Origin: an uncultured Pelagibacteraceae bacterium
Lineage (GTDB): Bacteria; Pseudomonadota; Alphaproteobacteria; Pelagibacterales; Pelagibacteraceae
Assembly: GCA_902514805.1 (NCBI GenBank)
Contig: CABXSF010000006.1
Location: 1-43,283, forward strand
Direction: 5' to 3'
DNA length: 43,283 nucleotides
Under the pieces are notes generated by a model, which had not been told where the DNA came from, did not search any database, and saw nothing but the letters and a program-made list of their open reading frames with translations. Shown here in pieces: positions 25,230-33,518 of this stretch (the stretch's first letter is position 1; every line of letters starts with the position of its first letter). Position numbers and translations under genes: made by a program.

Positions 25230-27661
25230 TATGCTCTCAACAATTCATTTTTTGGATCATAAGGACTTTCTTCAAGAATAGTTGCCTCATGCGTTTTTCC
25301 CAATATGTCAATTTTAAGTTTCTGACCTACGTTTGCTAATTCTGGTTTAACCATTCCAAGTGCTATAGATTTTCCTAATCTAAAACCAAAATCTCCACCA
25401 GTGGCTCTTCCAATACAAGTACCATTTTCATAAATTGGATTATTTCCCAACACATCAGCATCAGTAATATTATGAACTTCTAGTGTCACTAATTTATTAC
25501 TAAATCCTTTTTCTCTCCATTTGTTTAATGCATCTAAGCCAATAAAATTTCCTTTATTTGGATGTATAAATCTATCTAAACCACTTTCGTATGGAGAATA
25601 TTCTATAGATAATTCTGTTCCAACTAGTTTATACGATTTCTCAACTCTTAAACTATTCATTGCTCTTATACCATAAGGTTTTAGATTTAAATCTTTACCA
25701 GCATCCATTAATTTATCAAAAATATGATTTTGATATTCAATTGGATGATGTAATTCCCAACCTAATTCTCCAACAAAGTTTACTCTCATTGCGTTCACAG
25801 GAGCATAACCCACGTCAACGTTTTTAGCACTTAGCCATTTAAAATTTTCATTTGAAAAATCATCTTTTGATACTCTTGTCATTAATTCTCTTGCTTTTGG
25901 TCCAGAAACAACCAACACACCCATGCTATTAGTTAAATTTTCGAATTGAACAGATCCATCACTAGGCATCCATCTTAATATCCAATCATGATCAAGTCTT
26001 TGAAATACACCTGCAGACACTAAATAAAAACTATCTTCAGACTCTCTCATTATTGTAAATTCCGAATGAACACCACCTTTGGTATTTAAGGCGTGACACA
26101 AATTTATCCTTCCAACTTTTTTTGGAAGTTTGTTTGCAACGAGTTTATCCAAAAACTCCTCTGCGTTTGGTCCTTTAATTCTACATTTAGCAAATGCACT
26201 CATGTCTAACAAACCTACGTTTTCTCTTACATTTTTGCATTCTTTCTCAATAGCTTGAAACCATTTTGATCTTCTAAATGACCAGTGATCTTTTTGCTCC
26301 ATTCCATCAGTAGCAAAAAAGTTTGGTCTTTCCCAACCAAATTTTTGACCAAAAACTGCTCCAAGTTTTTCCATTCTGTCATAACATGGGGCTGTTCTTA
26401 GTGGTCTTGCCGCTGGTCTTTCTTCATCCGGGAAATGAGTTATAAAAACGTGGCTGTATGCCTCTTCATTTTTTTCTTTAAGATAAGCTTTCGAACAATA
26501 ATCTCCATATCTTCTTGGTTCAACACCAAGCATATCAATTGTTGGTTCACCATCTACGATCCATTCTGCTAATTGCCAACCAGCACCACCAGCTGCAGTT
26601 ATTCCAAAACTATGACCTTCGTTTATCCAAAAGTTTTTTAGTCCCCATGCTGGTCCTACAATCGGATTTCCATCTGGAGTATAACAAATTGCACCATTAT
26701 AAACTTTTTTCACTCCTACCTCCCCAAAGGCTGGCACTCTATGTATTGCACCTTCTATATGTGGAGCGAGTCTATCTAAATCTTCTTGAAATAATTCATA
26801 TTCAGAATCTTTTGAAGGTCCATCAACATAACATGCGGGAGCTCCGTCTTCATAAGGGCCTAATATTAAACCTCCAGCTTCTTCTCTCATATACCAACGG
26901 CTATCACTATCTCTTAAAACTCCCATTTCAGGTAAACCCTCTTTTTTTCTTTTTTGAATTTCAGGGTGTGGTTCTGTAACAATATATTGATGTTCTACAG
27001 GAATAACAGGGATGTCTAGACCAACCATTTTTCCAGTTTGTCTAGCAAAATTTCCTGAGCAAGAAATTATATGTTCACATTCAATAGTACCTTTATCAGT
27101 TTCTACTACCCATCCATCTTTAGTTTGTTTCATACCAACAACTGTGGTGTTTCTATAAATCTCCGCACCTCTATTTCTTGCACCAGTGGCCAAAGCTTGT
27201 GTTAAATCAGCAGGTTGAATATATCCATCCTCAGGATGTTGAATTGCTCCAACTAAATCAGATGTATTACATAATGGCCAAATTTCTTTTACTTGATCAG
27301 GCGTCAAAAACTTAACATCAACACCAATTGTTTGTGCAACTCCTGCATATTGAAAGTACTCATCCATTCTATCTTTATTATTTGCAAGTCTAATATTTGA
27401 AACAACACTGAAGCCTACGTTCTTACCTGTTTCTTCCTCTAATTTTTTATATAAATTGACTGCATATTTGTGGAGTTGTCCAACGGAATAACTCATATTA
27501 AAAAGTGGTAATAAACCTGCAGCGTGCCAAGTTGATCCAGACGTAAGTTCTTTTCTTTCAACTAAAACAACGTCTGACCAGCCTTTTTTAGCGAGATGAT
27601 AAAGGGCACTAACCCCTACAACACCTCCACCAACTATAACGACCTTTGCTTTAGATTTCAT
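25229..27661 (-). CDS. dmgdh: dimethylglycine/sarcosine dehydrogenase-type flavoprotein with GcvT domain
   Basis: An 810-residue two-part enzyme. The N-terminal FAD oxidoreductase (about 1-375) has [17 protein letters not shown] and [10 protein letters not shown]; His46 there matches the histidine that covalently links FAD in dimethylglycine and sarcosine dehydrogenases. After a linker, the GcvT-like folate domain (about 430-800) has [18 protein letters not shown] and [12 protein letters not shown]. It would remove a methyl group from an N-methylglycine, capture formaldehyde as methylene-THF, and pass electrons to the ETF encoded next. Family members act on dimethylglycine, sarcosine or related amines, so the exact substrate is not certain. 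It leads an operon with etfB, etfA and ETF-QO. Confidence 0.9.
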   Translation of the reverse strand: MKSKAKVVIVGGGVVGVSALYHLAKKGWSDVVLVERKELTSGSTWHAAGLLPLFNMSYSVGQLHKYAVNLYKKLEEETGKNVGFSVVSNIRLANNKDRMDEYFQYAGVAQTIGVDVKFLTPDQVKEIWPLCNTSDLVGAIQHPEDGYIQPADLTQALATGARNRGAEIYRNTTVVGMKQTKDGWVVETDKGTIECEHIISCSGNFARQTGKMVGLDIPVIPVEHQYIVTEPHPEIQKRKKEGLPEMGVLRDSDSRWYMREEAGGLILGPYEDGAPACYVDGPSKDSEYELFQEDLDRLAPHIEGAIHRVPAFGEVGVKKVYNGAICYTPDGNPIVGPAWGLKNFWINEGHSFGITAAGGAGWQLAEWIVDGEPTIDMLGVEPRRYGDYCSKAYLKEKNEEAYSHVFITHFPDEERPAARPLRTAPCYDRMEKLGAVFGQKFGWERPNFFATDGMEQKDHWSFRRSKWFQAIEKECKNVRENVGLLDMSAFAKCRIKGPNAEEFLDKLVANKLPKKVGRINLCHALNTKGGVHSEFTIMRESEDSFYLVSAGVFQRLDHDWILRWMPSDGSVQFENLTNSMGVLVVSGPKARELMTRVSKDDFSNENFKWLSAKNVDVGYAPVNAMRVNFVGELGWELHHPIEYQNHIFDKLMDAGKDLNLKPYGIRAMNSLRVEKSYKLVGTELSIEYSPYESGLDRFIHPNKGNFIGLDALNKWREKGFSNKLVTLEVHNITDADVLGNNPIYENGTCIGRATGGDFGFRLGKSIALGMVKPELANVGQKLKIDILGKTHEATILEESPYDPKNELLRA

Positions 27662-27707
27662 TATTAGATTTCTACAAGATTTTTAAAACGAACGAAACAA
27701 AATTCTA

Positions 27708-27911
27708 TTAATCGTCGTCTGGTTCTCTCCAATCTAATTGGAACAACAAATAAGCTGCGACACTCACGCTAATAATGCCTACAATAATTCCACAGTTAAG
27801 ACCAATCTCCTGGCCAAAATAATACCAAGTTATCTGGGTGCTCAAAATAGGTGGAACACAAAGTATGAGCATAAGAATTAGAATACGATTTTCATATTTC
27901 GGTTTTTTCAT
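27708..27911 (-). CDS. small two-helix membrane protein
   Basis: A 67-residue protein with hydrophobic segments at about residues 9-27 and 36-57, a short basic N-terminus and a strongly acidic C-terminus (DWREPDDD). I do not recognise a family. It starts three bases after the stop of the secreted protein gene upstream and ends 46 bases before DMGDH, so it could be co-transcribed into the DMGDH unit. No function can be assigned. Confidence 0.6.
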   Translation of the reverse strand: MKKPKYENRILILMLILCVPPILSTQITWYYFGQEIGLNCGIIVGIISVSVAAYLLFQLDWREPDDD

Positions 27912-27914
27912 AAT

Positions 27915-28376
27915 CTAAATTGATGCTCCAAGAGAAACTGGATTAGAAACTGCAGTAGTCAACCAGCAATTGTTAAGTGATCCTTGACCGTCATATCTTT
28001 CTACTTGCCACTTAAATTCATAGTAAAAATTATCTGATCCCAAGATAATTACATCATAAATTGCGATCTTCTTGTTGTTGTAGATCTCTTCAATTTTATG
28101 ATCTTTGTGATTTAACAAAATTGAATATATTTCATTTTTTAACATTTTTTTGAATTTATTTAATGGACCAGTATTAATTTTGTTTTCTGGGTGAGCGAAT
28201 TCCCATGTTTGTTCAATACCAAAATCTTTATCTGGTTTATCATTATTCTTTAAACTGATCAGTTGAATTTCAACCACATTATAAGGTTCAATTTTTGTGT
28301 TAGGCTTAATAATATCAGAATAGACACTCACTACATGAAGATTAAATAATAAAAAAAAAAATAAAAGTTTGTTCAT
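27915..28376 (-). CDS. secreted hypothetical protein, DUF4864-like
   Basis: A 153-residue protein with a clear signal peptide (MNKLLFFFLLFNLHVVSVYS, cleavage near residue 20). The mature part begins with an IEPYNVVEIQLISLKNNDKPDKDFGIEQTWEFAHPEN stretch, which matches the pattern I associate with DUF4864 (a small alpha+beta domain of unknown role). It ends with FKWQVERYDGQGSLNNCWLTTAV. It is probably periplasmic. The assignment to DUF4864 is from memory of the pattern and is moderate. It starts divergently from the thioesterase gene with 48 bases between. Confidence 0.6.
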   Translation of the reverse strand: MNKLLFFFLLFNLHVVSVYSDIIKPNTKIEPYNVVEIQLISLKNNDKPDKDFGIEQTWEFAHPENKINTGPLNKFKKMLKNEIYSILLNHKDHKIEEIYNNKKIAIYDVIILGSDNFYYEFKWQVERYDGQGSLNNCWLTTAVSNPVSLGASI

Positions 28377-28424
28377 AATAGAACTTTAATTTTACAATAT
28401 TATAATATAAATTTTACAAATAAA

Positions 28425-28895
28425 ATGTCGCTTTATCTAAATTCTAAGAAAATAATCAAAGAATGGACTGATTATAATGGTCATTTGAACGTGGCTTATT
28501 ATGTCTTAATTTTTGATTTGTTTGGTGCTGAAGTGTTAATGGACAAATTTAAAATGGGTGAGGAATCGGCTAAGAAAACAAAAAAAAGCACCATGGTGGT
28601 TGAATCTCATATTACTTACAACCAGGAAGTAAAAGAAGGTGACGAGGTAGATGTGAATTTACTATATTTTGATCACGACAAAAAAAGATTACAATATAAG
28701 CTTGAAATGATTCATAAAGAAAAAAAATTTTTAGCATCTACTATAGAAATTTTATCTCTTTACGTTGATTTAGATCAAAGAAAAGTTTCAGAATTTGAGA
28801 ATGAAAAAATAATAATCATGAAAGAATTCATTAAAAGTAATTCACAAAAATTTAAAAGTGATAATTTGATCTTTTCTAATAAATTAAAAAAATAA
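28425..28895 (+). CDS. hot-dog fold acyl-CoA thioesterase, betainyl-CoA thioesterase-like
   Basis: This 156-residue 4-hydroxybenzoyl-CoA thioesterase-type protein opens with EWTDYNGHLNVAYYVLIFD, the helix-capping motif with a catalytic-type Asp-Tyr-Asn-Gly-His. The same pattern occurs in the betainyl-CoA thioesterases of carnitine degradation operons, whose product is glycine betaine. That would fit the nearby dimethylglycine pathway, but carnitine dehydrogenase and the cleavage enzyme are not in the window, so a generic acyl-CoA thioesterase is equally possible. It converges with the reductase gene with no gap. Confidence 0.75.
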   Translation: MSLYLNSKKIIKEWTDYNGHLNVAYYVLIFDLFGAEVLMDKFKMGEESAKKTKKSTMVVESHITYNQEVKEGDEVDVNLLYFDHDKKRLQYKLEMIHKEKKFLASTIEILSLYVDLDQRKVSEFENEKIIIMKEFIKSNSQKFKSDNLIFSNKLKK

Positions 28896-29465
28896 TTATA
28901 TTTGTGAAGCTGTACGTTTAACTTCTTCTAAAAATTTTTCTCTTTTTTTATTTGATACAAATGGAACTGCAAAGAATCTTTTATAAACAACGTCTGTTAT
29001 TCCACAAATATTGAAAACTCCCCTTCTTAATCTTTTTGTTGGCATATTTAAAAAGAATGTTCTTATTGCAAATTGAGGTGATCCATAAGTGCAAAATACT
29101 ACTGCCTTTTTTCCTTTTAAATTTCCAATAGGATATCCATAATTTCCAAATAGTTTTTTAAAACTAAAAGCCCATGGTGGAGAAAGAACTTTATCAATCC
29201 ATCCTTCAACCATCGCTGGCATTCTGAAATTCCATATAGGAGCAACAAGAACAATTACATCACTTTTCTCAATTCTTTTTCTGTGGTCCAAAACAGTGCT
29301 ATCTGGTTTCTCTCCAGCAAAAATAGGATTAAATTTTTCTTTATAAAGATCAACACAATCAACTCTGTTCCCTTTATCTTCTGAAGATTTTATAAAAGTG
29401 TCCCTTATCGCTGCATTAAATGATTTATCGTTGTAATGTCCGTATATTAAAAAAATTTGTTTCAT
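28896..29465 (-). CDS. flavodoxin-fold NAD(P)H:quinone oxidoreductase
   Basis: A 189-residue FMN/FAD-dependent reductase of the NQO/MdaB/KefF group. The phosphate loop region is IYGHYNDKSFNAAIRD. The central segment VLVAPIWNFRMPAMVEGWIDKVLSPPWAF is the hallmark of the family and contacts flavin and quinone. Likely roles are two-electron quinone reduction or oxidative-stress defence. Its start overlaps the msrA stop by four bases, making it the last gene of a seven-gene run. Confidence 0.85.
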   Translation of the reverse strand: MKQIFLIYGHYNDKSFNAAIRDTFIKSSEDKGNRVDCVDLYKEKFNPIFAGEKPDSTVLDHRKRIEKSDVIVLVAPIWNFRMPAMVEGWIDKVLSPPWAFSFKKLFGNYGYPIGNLKGKKAVVFCTYGSPQFAIRTFFLNMPTKRLRRGVFNICGITDVVYKRFFAVPFVSNKKREKFLEEVKRTASQI

Positions 29466-30040
29466 TGTTTCCAGATATTTTCTAACCTACTGTCTCTACC
29501 ACACCCTTTTTTATAAAGTAAGTAATTTATAAAATTTGTTTGGTAATAATTTTGGTGATAATTCTCTGCTGGATAAAATTTTTCAAATTTTTTAACAAAA
29601 GTAACAACTTTATTATTAAAATCATTTTCTATAGCTTCAATACTTTTTTCTATTAGTTTCTTTTGCTTATCATTCATATAAAATGCAGCAGATTTGTAAC
29701 TATAACCTTTGTCACAAAATTGACCTGCCGCATCAAAAGGATCGATATTTTTCCAAAAAATATTTAACAGTTTCTCAAAACTGATCCTCTTTGTATCATA
29801 AGTTATTTCAACTACTTCAATATGACCGGTATCACCATAAGTCACTTCTTTGTAAGTTGGATTAGGTTTTGTTCCACCTGAGTAACCAGAAACAACATTG
29901 GTAACACCTTCTACCTTATCAAAAGACTCTTCCATACACCAAAAACATCCACCACCAAAGTAAGTTTTATTTAATTCTTGTGAATATGATTGATTATTAC
30001 CAAAAAAAATAAAAATAAAAACGACAATAAATTTAAGCAT
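29462..30040 (-). CDS. msrA: peptide methionine sulfoxide reductase A, exported
   Basis: MsrA reduces the S-form of methionine sulfoxide in proteins. The active site GGGCFWCMEESFD is intact, with the catalytic Cys in GCFW. Downstream, EVTYGDTGHIEVVEITYD and AENYHQNYY complete the family pattern. The protein begins with a hydrophobic leader (MLKFIVVFIFIFFGNNQSYS), so this copy probably acts in the periplasm. A Cys in KKGCGRD near the C-terminus may be the resolving residue. It follows the CoA-binding gene by 15 bases and overlaps the quinone reductase start by four. Confidence 0.95.
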   Translation of the reverse strand: MLKFIVVFIFIFFGNNQSYSQELNKTYFGGGCFWCMEESFDKVEGVTNVVSGYSGGTKPNPTYKEVTYGDTGHIEVVEITYDTKRISFEKLLNIFWKNIDPFDAAGQFCDKGYSYKSAAFYMNDKQKKLIEKSIEAIENDFNNKVVTFVKKFEKFYPAENYHQNYYQTNFINYLLYKKGCGRDSRLENIWKQ

Positions 30041-30055
30041 TTAATTTAAAAGTGT

Positions 30056-30520
30056 TTAGCTTTTTAAAGCTGGAAAAACAGGGTTAACTTTTTTAAATAT
30101 GTTTTGATAATCCTGTTTAATACAACGATTTGATATATATTTCATTTTTGCATCTAAGGCTATTTTTTCCGCTGCGTCATTTTTAATTCCGTATTGAAGC
30201 CATAAAACTTTCGCATTTATTTTAACAGCCCCATTTGCTAAATCAGGAGTTTCATTTGAAGGTCTAAAAATATTAACAATATCTATTGGAATTTCTATAT
30301 CCTCTAATTTTGAGAAAACTTTTTCACCATGGATAATTTCACCTACTGCAAAAGGATTTACTGGAATTACCCTATAACCAAATTCCTGCATGTATTTCAT
30401 TACAATGGTTGATGGTTTTCTTTTTAAGTTTTTTGGATCCTCTTTTTTTTTAAGAGAGCTTACACCTACCATGGCTATAGTTTTGGAGTTTTTTAAAATT
30501 TCCTCAATTTCTTTTGTCAT
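30056..30520 (-). CDS. CoA-binding domain protein (YccU-like)
   Basis: A 154-residue single-domain Rossmann protein. The N-terminal KTIAMVGVSSLKKKEDPKNLKRKPS and the following FGYRVIPVNPFAVGEIIHGEKVFSKLEDI match the CoA-binding domain seen at the start of succinyl-CoA synthetase alpha and in YccU-like proteins. The later IDIVNIFRPSNETPD and LWLQYGI are also typical. The family has no defined biochemical role. It overlaps the crotonase-like gene by four bases. Confidence 0.88.
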   Translation of the reverse strand: MTKEIEEILKNSKTIAMVGVSSLKKKEDPKNLKRKPSTIVMKYMQEFGYRVIPVNPFAVGEIIHGEKVFSKLEDIEIPIDIVNIFRPSNETPDLANGAVKINAKVLWLQYGIKNDAAEKIALDAKMKYISNRCIKQDYQNIFKKVNPVFPALKS

Positions 30521-31290
30521 TTATTTTTCCAATTAGGTTTTCTTTTTTCTAGGAATGCTGAAATTCCCTCTCTTGCATCCATTGACATCATGTTTAGTGT
30601 CATCATTTTACTTGTGTAGGCGTAAGCTTTTTTAAGAGGCATTTCTAATTGTTTATAGAATGCTTTCTTTCCAATTTTAATTGATAAATTTGATTTTGCT
30701 GAAATTGTTTTTGCAACTTCTAATACTTTTGAATTCAGTTTATTTTTTGCAAAACAATCATTTATCAAACCAATATCTTTTGCATATTTTGCATTTATAG
30801 GTTCGCCTGTTAACAACATTTTCATCATTCTTTTTTTTCCTATTTTTCTACTTACTGCTACCATTGGTGTACTACAAAACAAACCTATATTTACTCCTGG
30901 GGTAGCAAACTTTGCATCTATTGATGCATAAGCTAAGTCGCAACTTGCAGCGAGTTGACATCCTGCTGCAAATGCAGAACCATGAACTTTAGCAATTACG
31001 GGTTTTCTTCCTTCAACAATATTAAGCATTAATTTTGAGCAAAGATTAAATAATTTTAAGTATTTGGATCTTACTTTTAAATTTTTTACCTCTTTAAGAT
31101 TGTGACCTGCGCTGAAACCTTTGCCATTTCCACTTAAAATTATTACTCGAGTTTTATTATCACTTTCTAATCTTCTAAAAACATCTATTAAAATATTTAA
31201 TGTTTTGAAAGATAGTGAATTATAAGTTTTAGGCTCGTCAATTATTACATTTTTAATTCCAAAACCATTATCTTTTACAACAACTGTCAT
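30517..31290 (-). CDS. crotonase-superfamily protein, ECHDC3-like
   Basis: A 257-residue crotonase-fold protein with the oxyanion-hole elements GFSAGHNLKE and KVHGSAFAAGCQLAASCD. The two glutamates that catalyse hydration in classical enoyl-CoA hydratases are both replaced, by Gln112 (GCQLA) and Gly132 (ATPGVNIG). FCSTPMVAVSR and KMLLTGEPINA match the ECHDC3 branch, whose members carry the same replacements. Plain enoyl-CoA hydratase activity is therefore doubtful, and some other acyl-CoA reaction or binding is more likely. It overlaps the CoA-binding gene by four bases. Confidence 0.88.
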   Translation of the reverse strand: MTVVVKDNGFGIKNVIIDEPKTYNSLSFKTLNILIDVFRRLESDNKTRVIILSGNGKGFSAGHNLKEVKNLKVRSKYLKLFNLCSKLMLNIVEGRKPVIAKVHGSAFAAGCQLAASCDLAYASIDAKFATPGVNIGLFCSTPMVAVSRKIGKKRMMKMLLTGEPINAKYAKDIGLINDCFAKNKLNSKVLEVAKTISAKSNLSIKIGKKAFYKQLEMPLKKAYAYTSKMMTLNMMSMDAREGISAFLEKRKPNWKNK

Positions 31291-31291
31291 T

Positions 31292-31663
31292 TTATTTTAG
31301 CTCTCCATCTTCTCGCATTTTTGCTCTAATTTTAGTTGCTGATATTTTTTGTGTCTCCTCGTCTAATTTTATCTCTTCAATTTTATAGCCCACTCCTCTA
31401 CCATAACATATGTTTGTAACATTAGGGACAAGCATTATTCTAAACCTACCCTCATATTTCGGATTTAATCTTTCTTCAATTTTTTGTTTAACTGTTTCAA
31501 AGTCAAAAGGATTGTCATCTACACCTTGCACATCTCGTATTTGTATACAAACTTGACCAGTTTTCTTAACTATTTCTTCAAACAATTTATAATGTCCATC
31601 ATGAAAAGGCTGCCACCTTCCTAACATTTGCGCTGTTGGTTTTTTATTATCCCACTTATACAT
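31292..31663 (-). CDS. small nucleotidylyltransferase (HxGH family)
   Basis: A 123-residue member of the cytidylyl/adenylyltransferase superfamily. The nucleotide motif is GRWQPFHDGH with His21 and His24 of HxGH, and the C-terminal ISATKIRAKM matches the ISSTxIR motif that binds the triphosphate. The length is near that of glycerol-3-phosphate cytidylyltransferase, and the metabolite it activates is unknown. It overlaps the kinase gene by eight bases, so kinase and nucleotidylyltransferase are probably consecutive steps: phosphorylate, then nucleotidylate. Confidence 0.82.
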   Translation of the reverse strand: MYKWDNKKPTAQMLGRWQPFHDGHYKLFEEIVKKTGQVCIQIRDVQGVDDNPFDFETVKQKIEERLNPKYEGRFRIMLVPNVTNICYGRGVGYKIEEIKLDEETQKISATKIRAKMREDGELK

Positions 31664-32078
31664 TTTTAATTAAATCTGTAAAAATTTTCTCAGACCATTC
31701 TTTAGCATTTTGTGATGTAACATGAAAATTAAATTTCTCAGGTTTTACAAACATTTTATTTGTGTCATCAAATCTTCCTGATTTAATTGTATCAACCCAA
31801 ACTATATAGTCTGCAGGAAACAATTTACGTGCCCCTGGAGTAGGACATATAAAGTCAGCAATAACATTGTTGCCTTCATTCTTTAATTTAAGAGCAAAAT
31901 CTGACATTCTTTTTGCTTGCCTCTTTCTCCCTTCCTCAGAAAAATCCCAATCATTAGCTTCTTTTCTAACTTCGTCAGCATTAAGTCTCTTTGCTTCAAT
32001 TTTTTTAGCAAGCGCGTCTGCAAGAGTTGTTTTGCCAGCACCAGGTAAACCCATTATTAAAATTATTTTTAAATTCAT
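31656..32078 (-). CDS. small P-loop kinase, APS-kinase-like
   Basis: A 140-residue P-loop protein with Walker A GLPGAGKTT (10-18), followed by LADALAKKIEAKRLNADEVR as in CysC adenylylsulfate kinases. It then diverges, with FICPTPGARKLFPADYIVWVDT and an end reading KFNFHVTSQNAKEWSEKI. No ATP sulfurylase or sulfate-reduction gene is nearby, and SAR11 bacteria are reported to lack assimilatory sulfate reduction. The true substrate is therefore probably not APS. It lies between a methyltransferase (5 bases) and the nucleotidylyltransferase (8-base overlap). Confidence 0.75.
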   Translation of the reverse strand: MNLKIILIMGLPGAGKTTLADALAKKIEAKRLNADEVRKEANDWDFSEEGRKRQAKRMSDFALKLKNEGNNVIADFICPTPGARKLFPADYIVWVDTIKSGRFDDTNKMFVKPEKFNFHVTSQNAKEWSEKIFTDLIKNV

Positions 32079-32083
32079 GTTAA

Positions 32084-32713
32084 TTATTTTGTAACTTTAT
32101 ATATTCCAAGCCAAGCATTCACATCTTTACTGGATAAATAATTTGACTTAAAAAAATCAATCTTCTCCCATTTATTTTTAGCTACCAAATTATCAATTTT
32201 TTTATCAAAACCATAATCCTTATAAACACCAACATTAATTGTAAAACAAATTAAACCATTTTTTTTTGTAACTCTTATAAATTCATCTAAAGCATCAGGT
32301 TTCACATGGCCAAATGTAAATGTTCCAACGCAAAACACTGAGTCAAATTTATCATTTTCGAATATCAATTTTTTGTTTAAATCGATCCTTTCTAATGATT
32401 TGTAAAGACCTTGTGGTACTAAATCTAATAATTTTTGTGATATGTCAGCACCATAAAAATTCTGGTAACCAATTTTTTTAAGCTCCACTGCAACTAAACC
32501 AGTTCCACAGCCAGCATCAAATATTTCAATATTCTTGCTTTTTTGATATTTGTTGAATGTTTCGGAAGTTTCTTTCGGCCCAGTATAATTCCAGGCTTCC
32601 ATATCTTTATCATACTTATTATTAAGTGCCCACTCATCGTAGTAAGCGGCTACATCCTCAACTTTCTTTAAAGTATGCAAAGGGACTTTATTTCCAATGT
32701 CTTTTTGGGCCAT
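32084..32713 (-). CDS. class I SAM-dependent methyltransferase (METTL27-like)
   Basis: A 209-residue methyltransferase with the SAM-binding glycine motif IFDAGCGTGLVA (about 64-75), the acidic strand-2 residue in GADISQ, and post-motif LIFENDKFDSVFCVGTFTFGHVKPDAL. The N-terminal VEDVAAYYDEWA and WNYTGP segments match the WBSCR27/METTL27-like group. Substrate unknown. It heads the minus-strand run and is followed by the kinase and nucleotidylyltransferase, so it may methylate the same small molecule or glycan precursor. Confidence 0.85.
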   Translation of the reverse strand: MAQKDIGNKVPLHTLKKVEDVAAYYDEWALNNKYDKDMEAWNYTGPKETSETFNKYQKSKNIEIFDAGCGTGLVAVELKKIGYQNFYGADISQKLLDLVPQGLYKSLERIDLNKKLIFENDKFDSVFCVGTFTFGHVKPDALDEFIRVTKKNGLICFTINVGVYKDYGFDKKIDNLVAKNKWEKIDFFKSNYLSSKDVNAWLGIYKVTK

Positions 32714-32789
32714 ATTTAAATTAATAAAATTATTTTTGTTAGTTATATTTTATAGACACACAAATTAAAAATAGATAATAATTCGATAA

Positions 32790-33518
32790 ATGAATTTTTC
32801 TATAGAAATTGGGCCTAAAACAGACCTGTCAACTCTGCCGGAACTAAAAGATGTATATATAACAATGTTGCCAGGCGGAGATTTTAAAGAGACAGCATAT
32901 CAAGCAGTCCAACTAGTCAAAAAAGGCTTCAACCCTATCCCTCATTTTCCTGCTAGATCAATGGAGAATGAACACCAGTTAAAAGAGTATGTAAGCATCT
33001 GTAAAGATGGAGGGGTAAAGCAAGCTTTAATTATTGGAGGGGGTCGTGATCCAGCTGGTAAATTTGAGAGCTCGTTTCAACTTTTAGAGACTGGTTATTT
33101 TGAGAAGATGAAGATAGGAATTGCTGGACATCCCGAGGGGAGTCCTGATATATCCGATTCAGATTTGGAAAAAGCTATGAAAGATAAAAAGCCCTATGCT
33201 GATTATATAGTAACTCAATGGTTACTTGATCCTCAGCCAATCATAGATTTTATTTCTAAACAGACAGTACCAGTGCATGTTGGAATTACTGGGCCTCTTA
33301 AGATATCAAGCTTAATTAAATTTGCTAATATAGTGGGTGCAAAAAATTCCATAAATTTTCTTAAATCTAATTTTAGTAAGGCTTTAGATTTATTGAAACC
33401 TAAAGACCCAAATGATTTAATTGATAAATTAAAAGATCATACAGAACACTTTCATATTTATACATTTGGAGGACTTAAGGAAACAAACAAATGGTTAAAG
33501 GATAATAACTATGCCTAA
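32790..33518 (+). CDS. metF: MetF-like methylenetetrahydrofolate reductase
   Basis: A 242-residue TIM-barrel protein, shorter than classical MetF (about 290). It has the conserved folate/FAD patterns: FNPIPHFPARSM, ALIIGGGRDPAGKFESS, IGIAGHPEGSP, YIVTQWLLDPQPIIDF and VPVHVGITGPL. Classical MetF makes 5-methyl-THF. In O-demethylation clusters such as Sphingobium ligM-metF, the MetF works in the opposite direction, oxidising 5-methyl-THF to methylene-THF. Its stop overlaps the start of the GcvT-like demethylase by 8 bases, which argues for the oxidative role. It is divergent from the methyltransferase gene with 76 bases between. Confidence 0.85.
   Translation: MNFSIEIGPKTDLSTLPELKDVYITMLPGGDFKETAYQAVQLVKKGFNPIPHFPARSMENEHQLKEYVSICKDGGVKQALIIGGGRDPAGKFESSFQLLETGYFEKMKIGIAGHPEGSPDISDSDLEKAMKDKKPYADYIVTQWLLDPQPIIDFISKQTVPVHVGITGPLKISSLIKFANIVGAKNSINFLKSNFSKALDLLKPKDPNDLIDKLKDHTEHFHIYTFGGLKETNKWLKDNNYA

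Noticed and set aside
26515-26979. A 154-codon plus-strand ORF inside dmgdh
   Set aside because: Its His/Leu/Gln-rich composition is a reverse-strand shadow of the well-supported DMGDH coding frame.
27662-27707. A glycine riboswitch upstream of dmgdh
   Set aside because: The gap is only 46 bases and contains no conserved aptamer blocks. Glycine riboswitches known in this clade would not fit.
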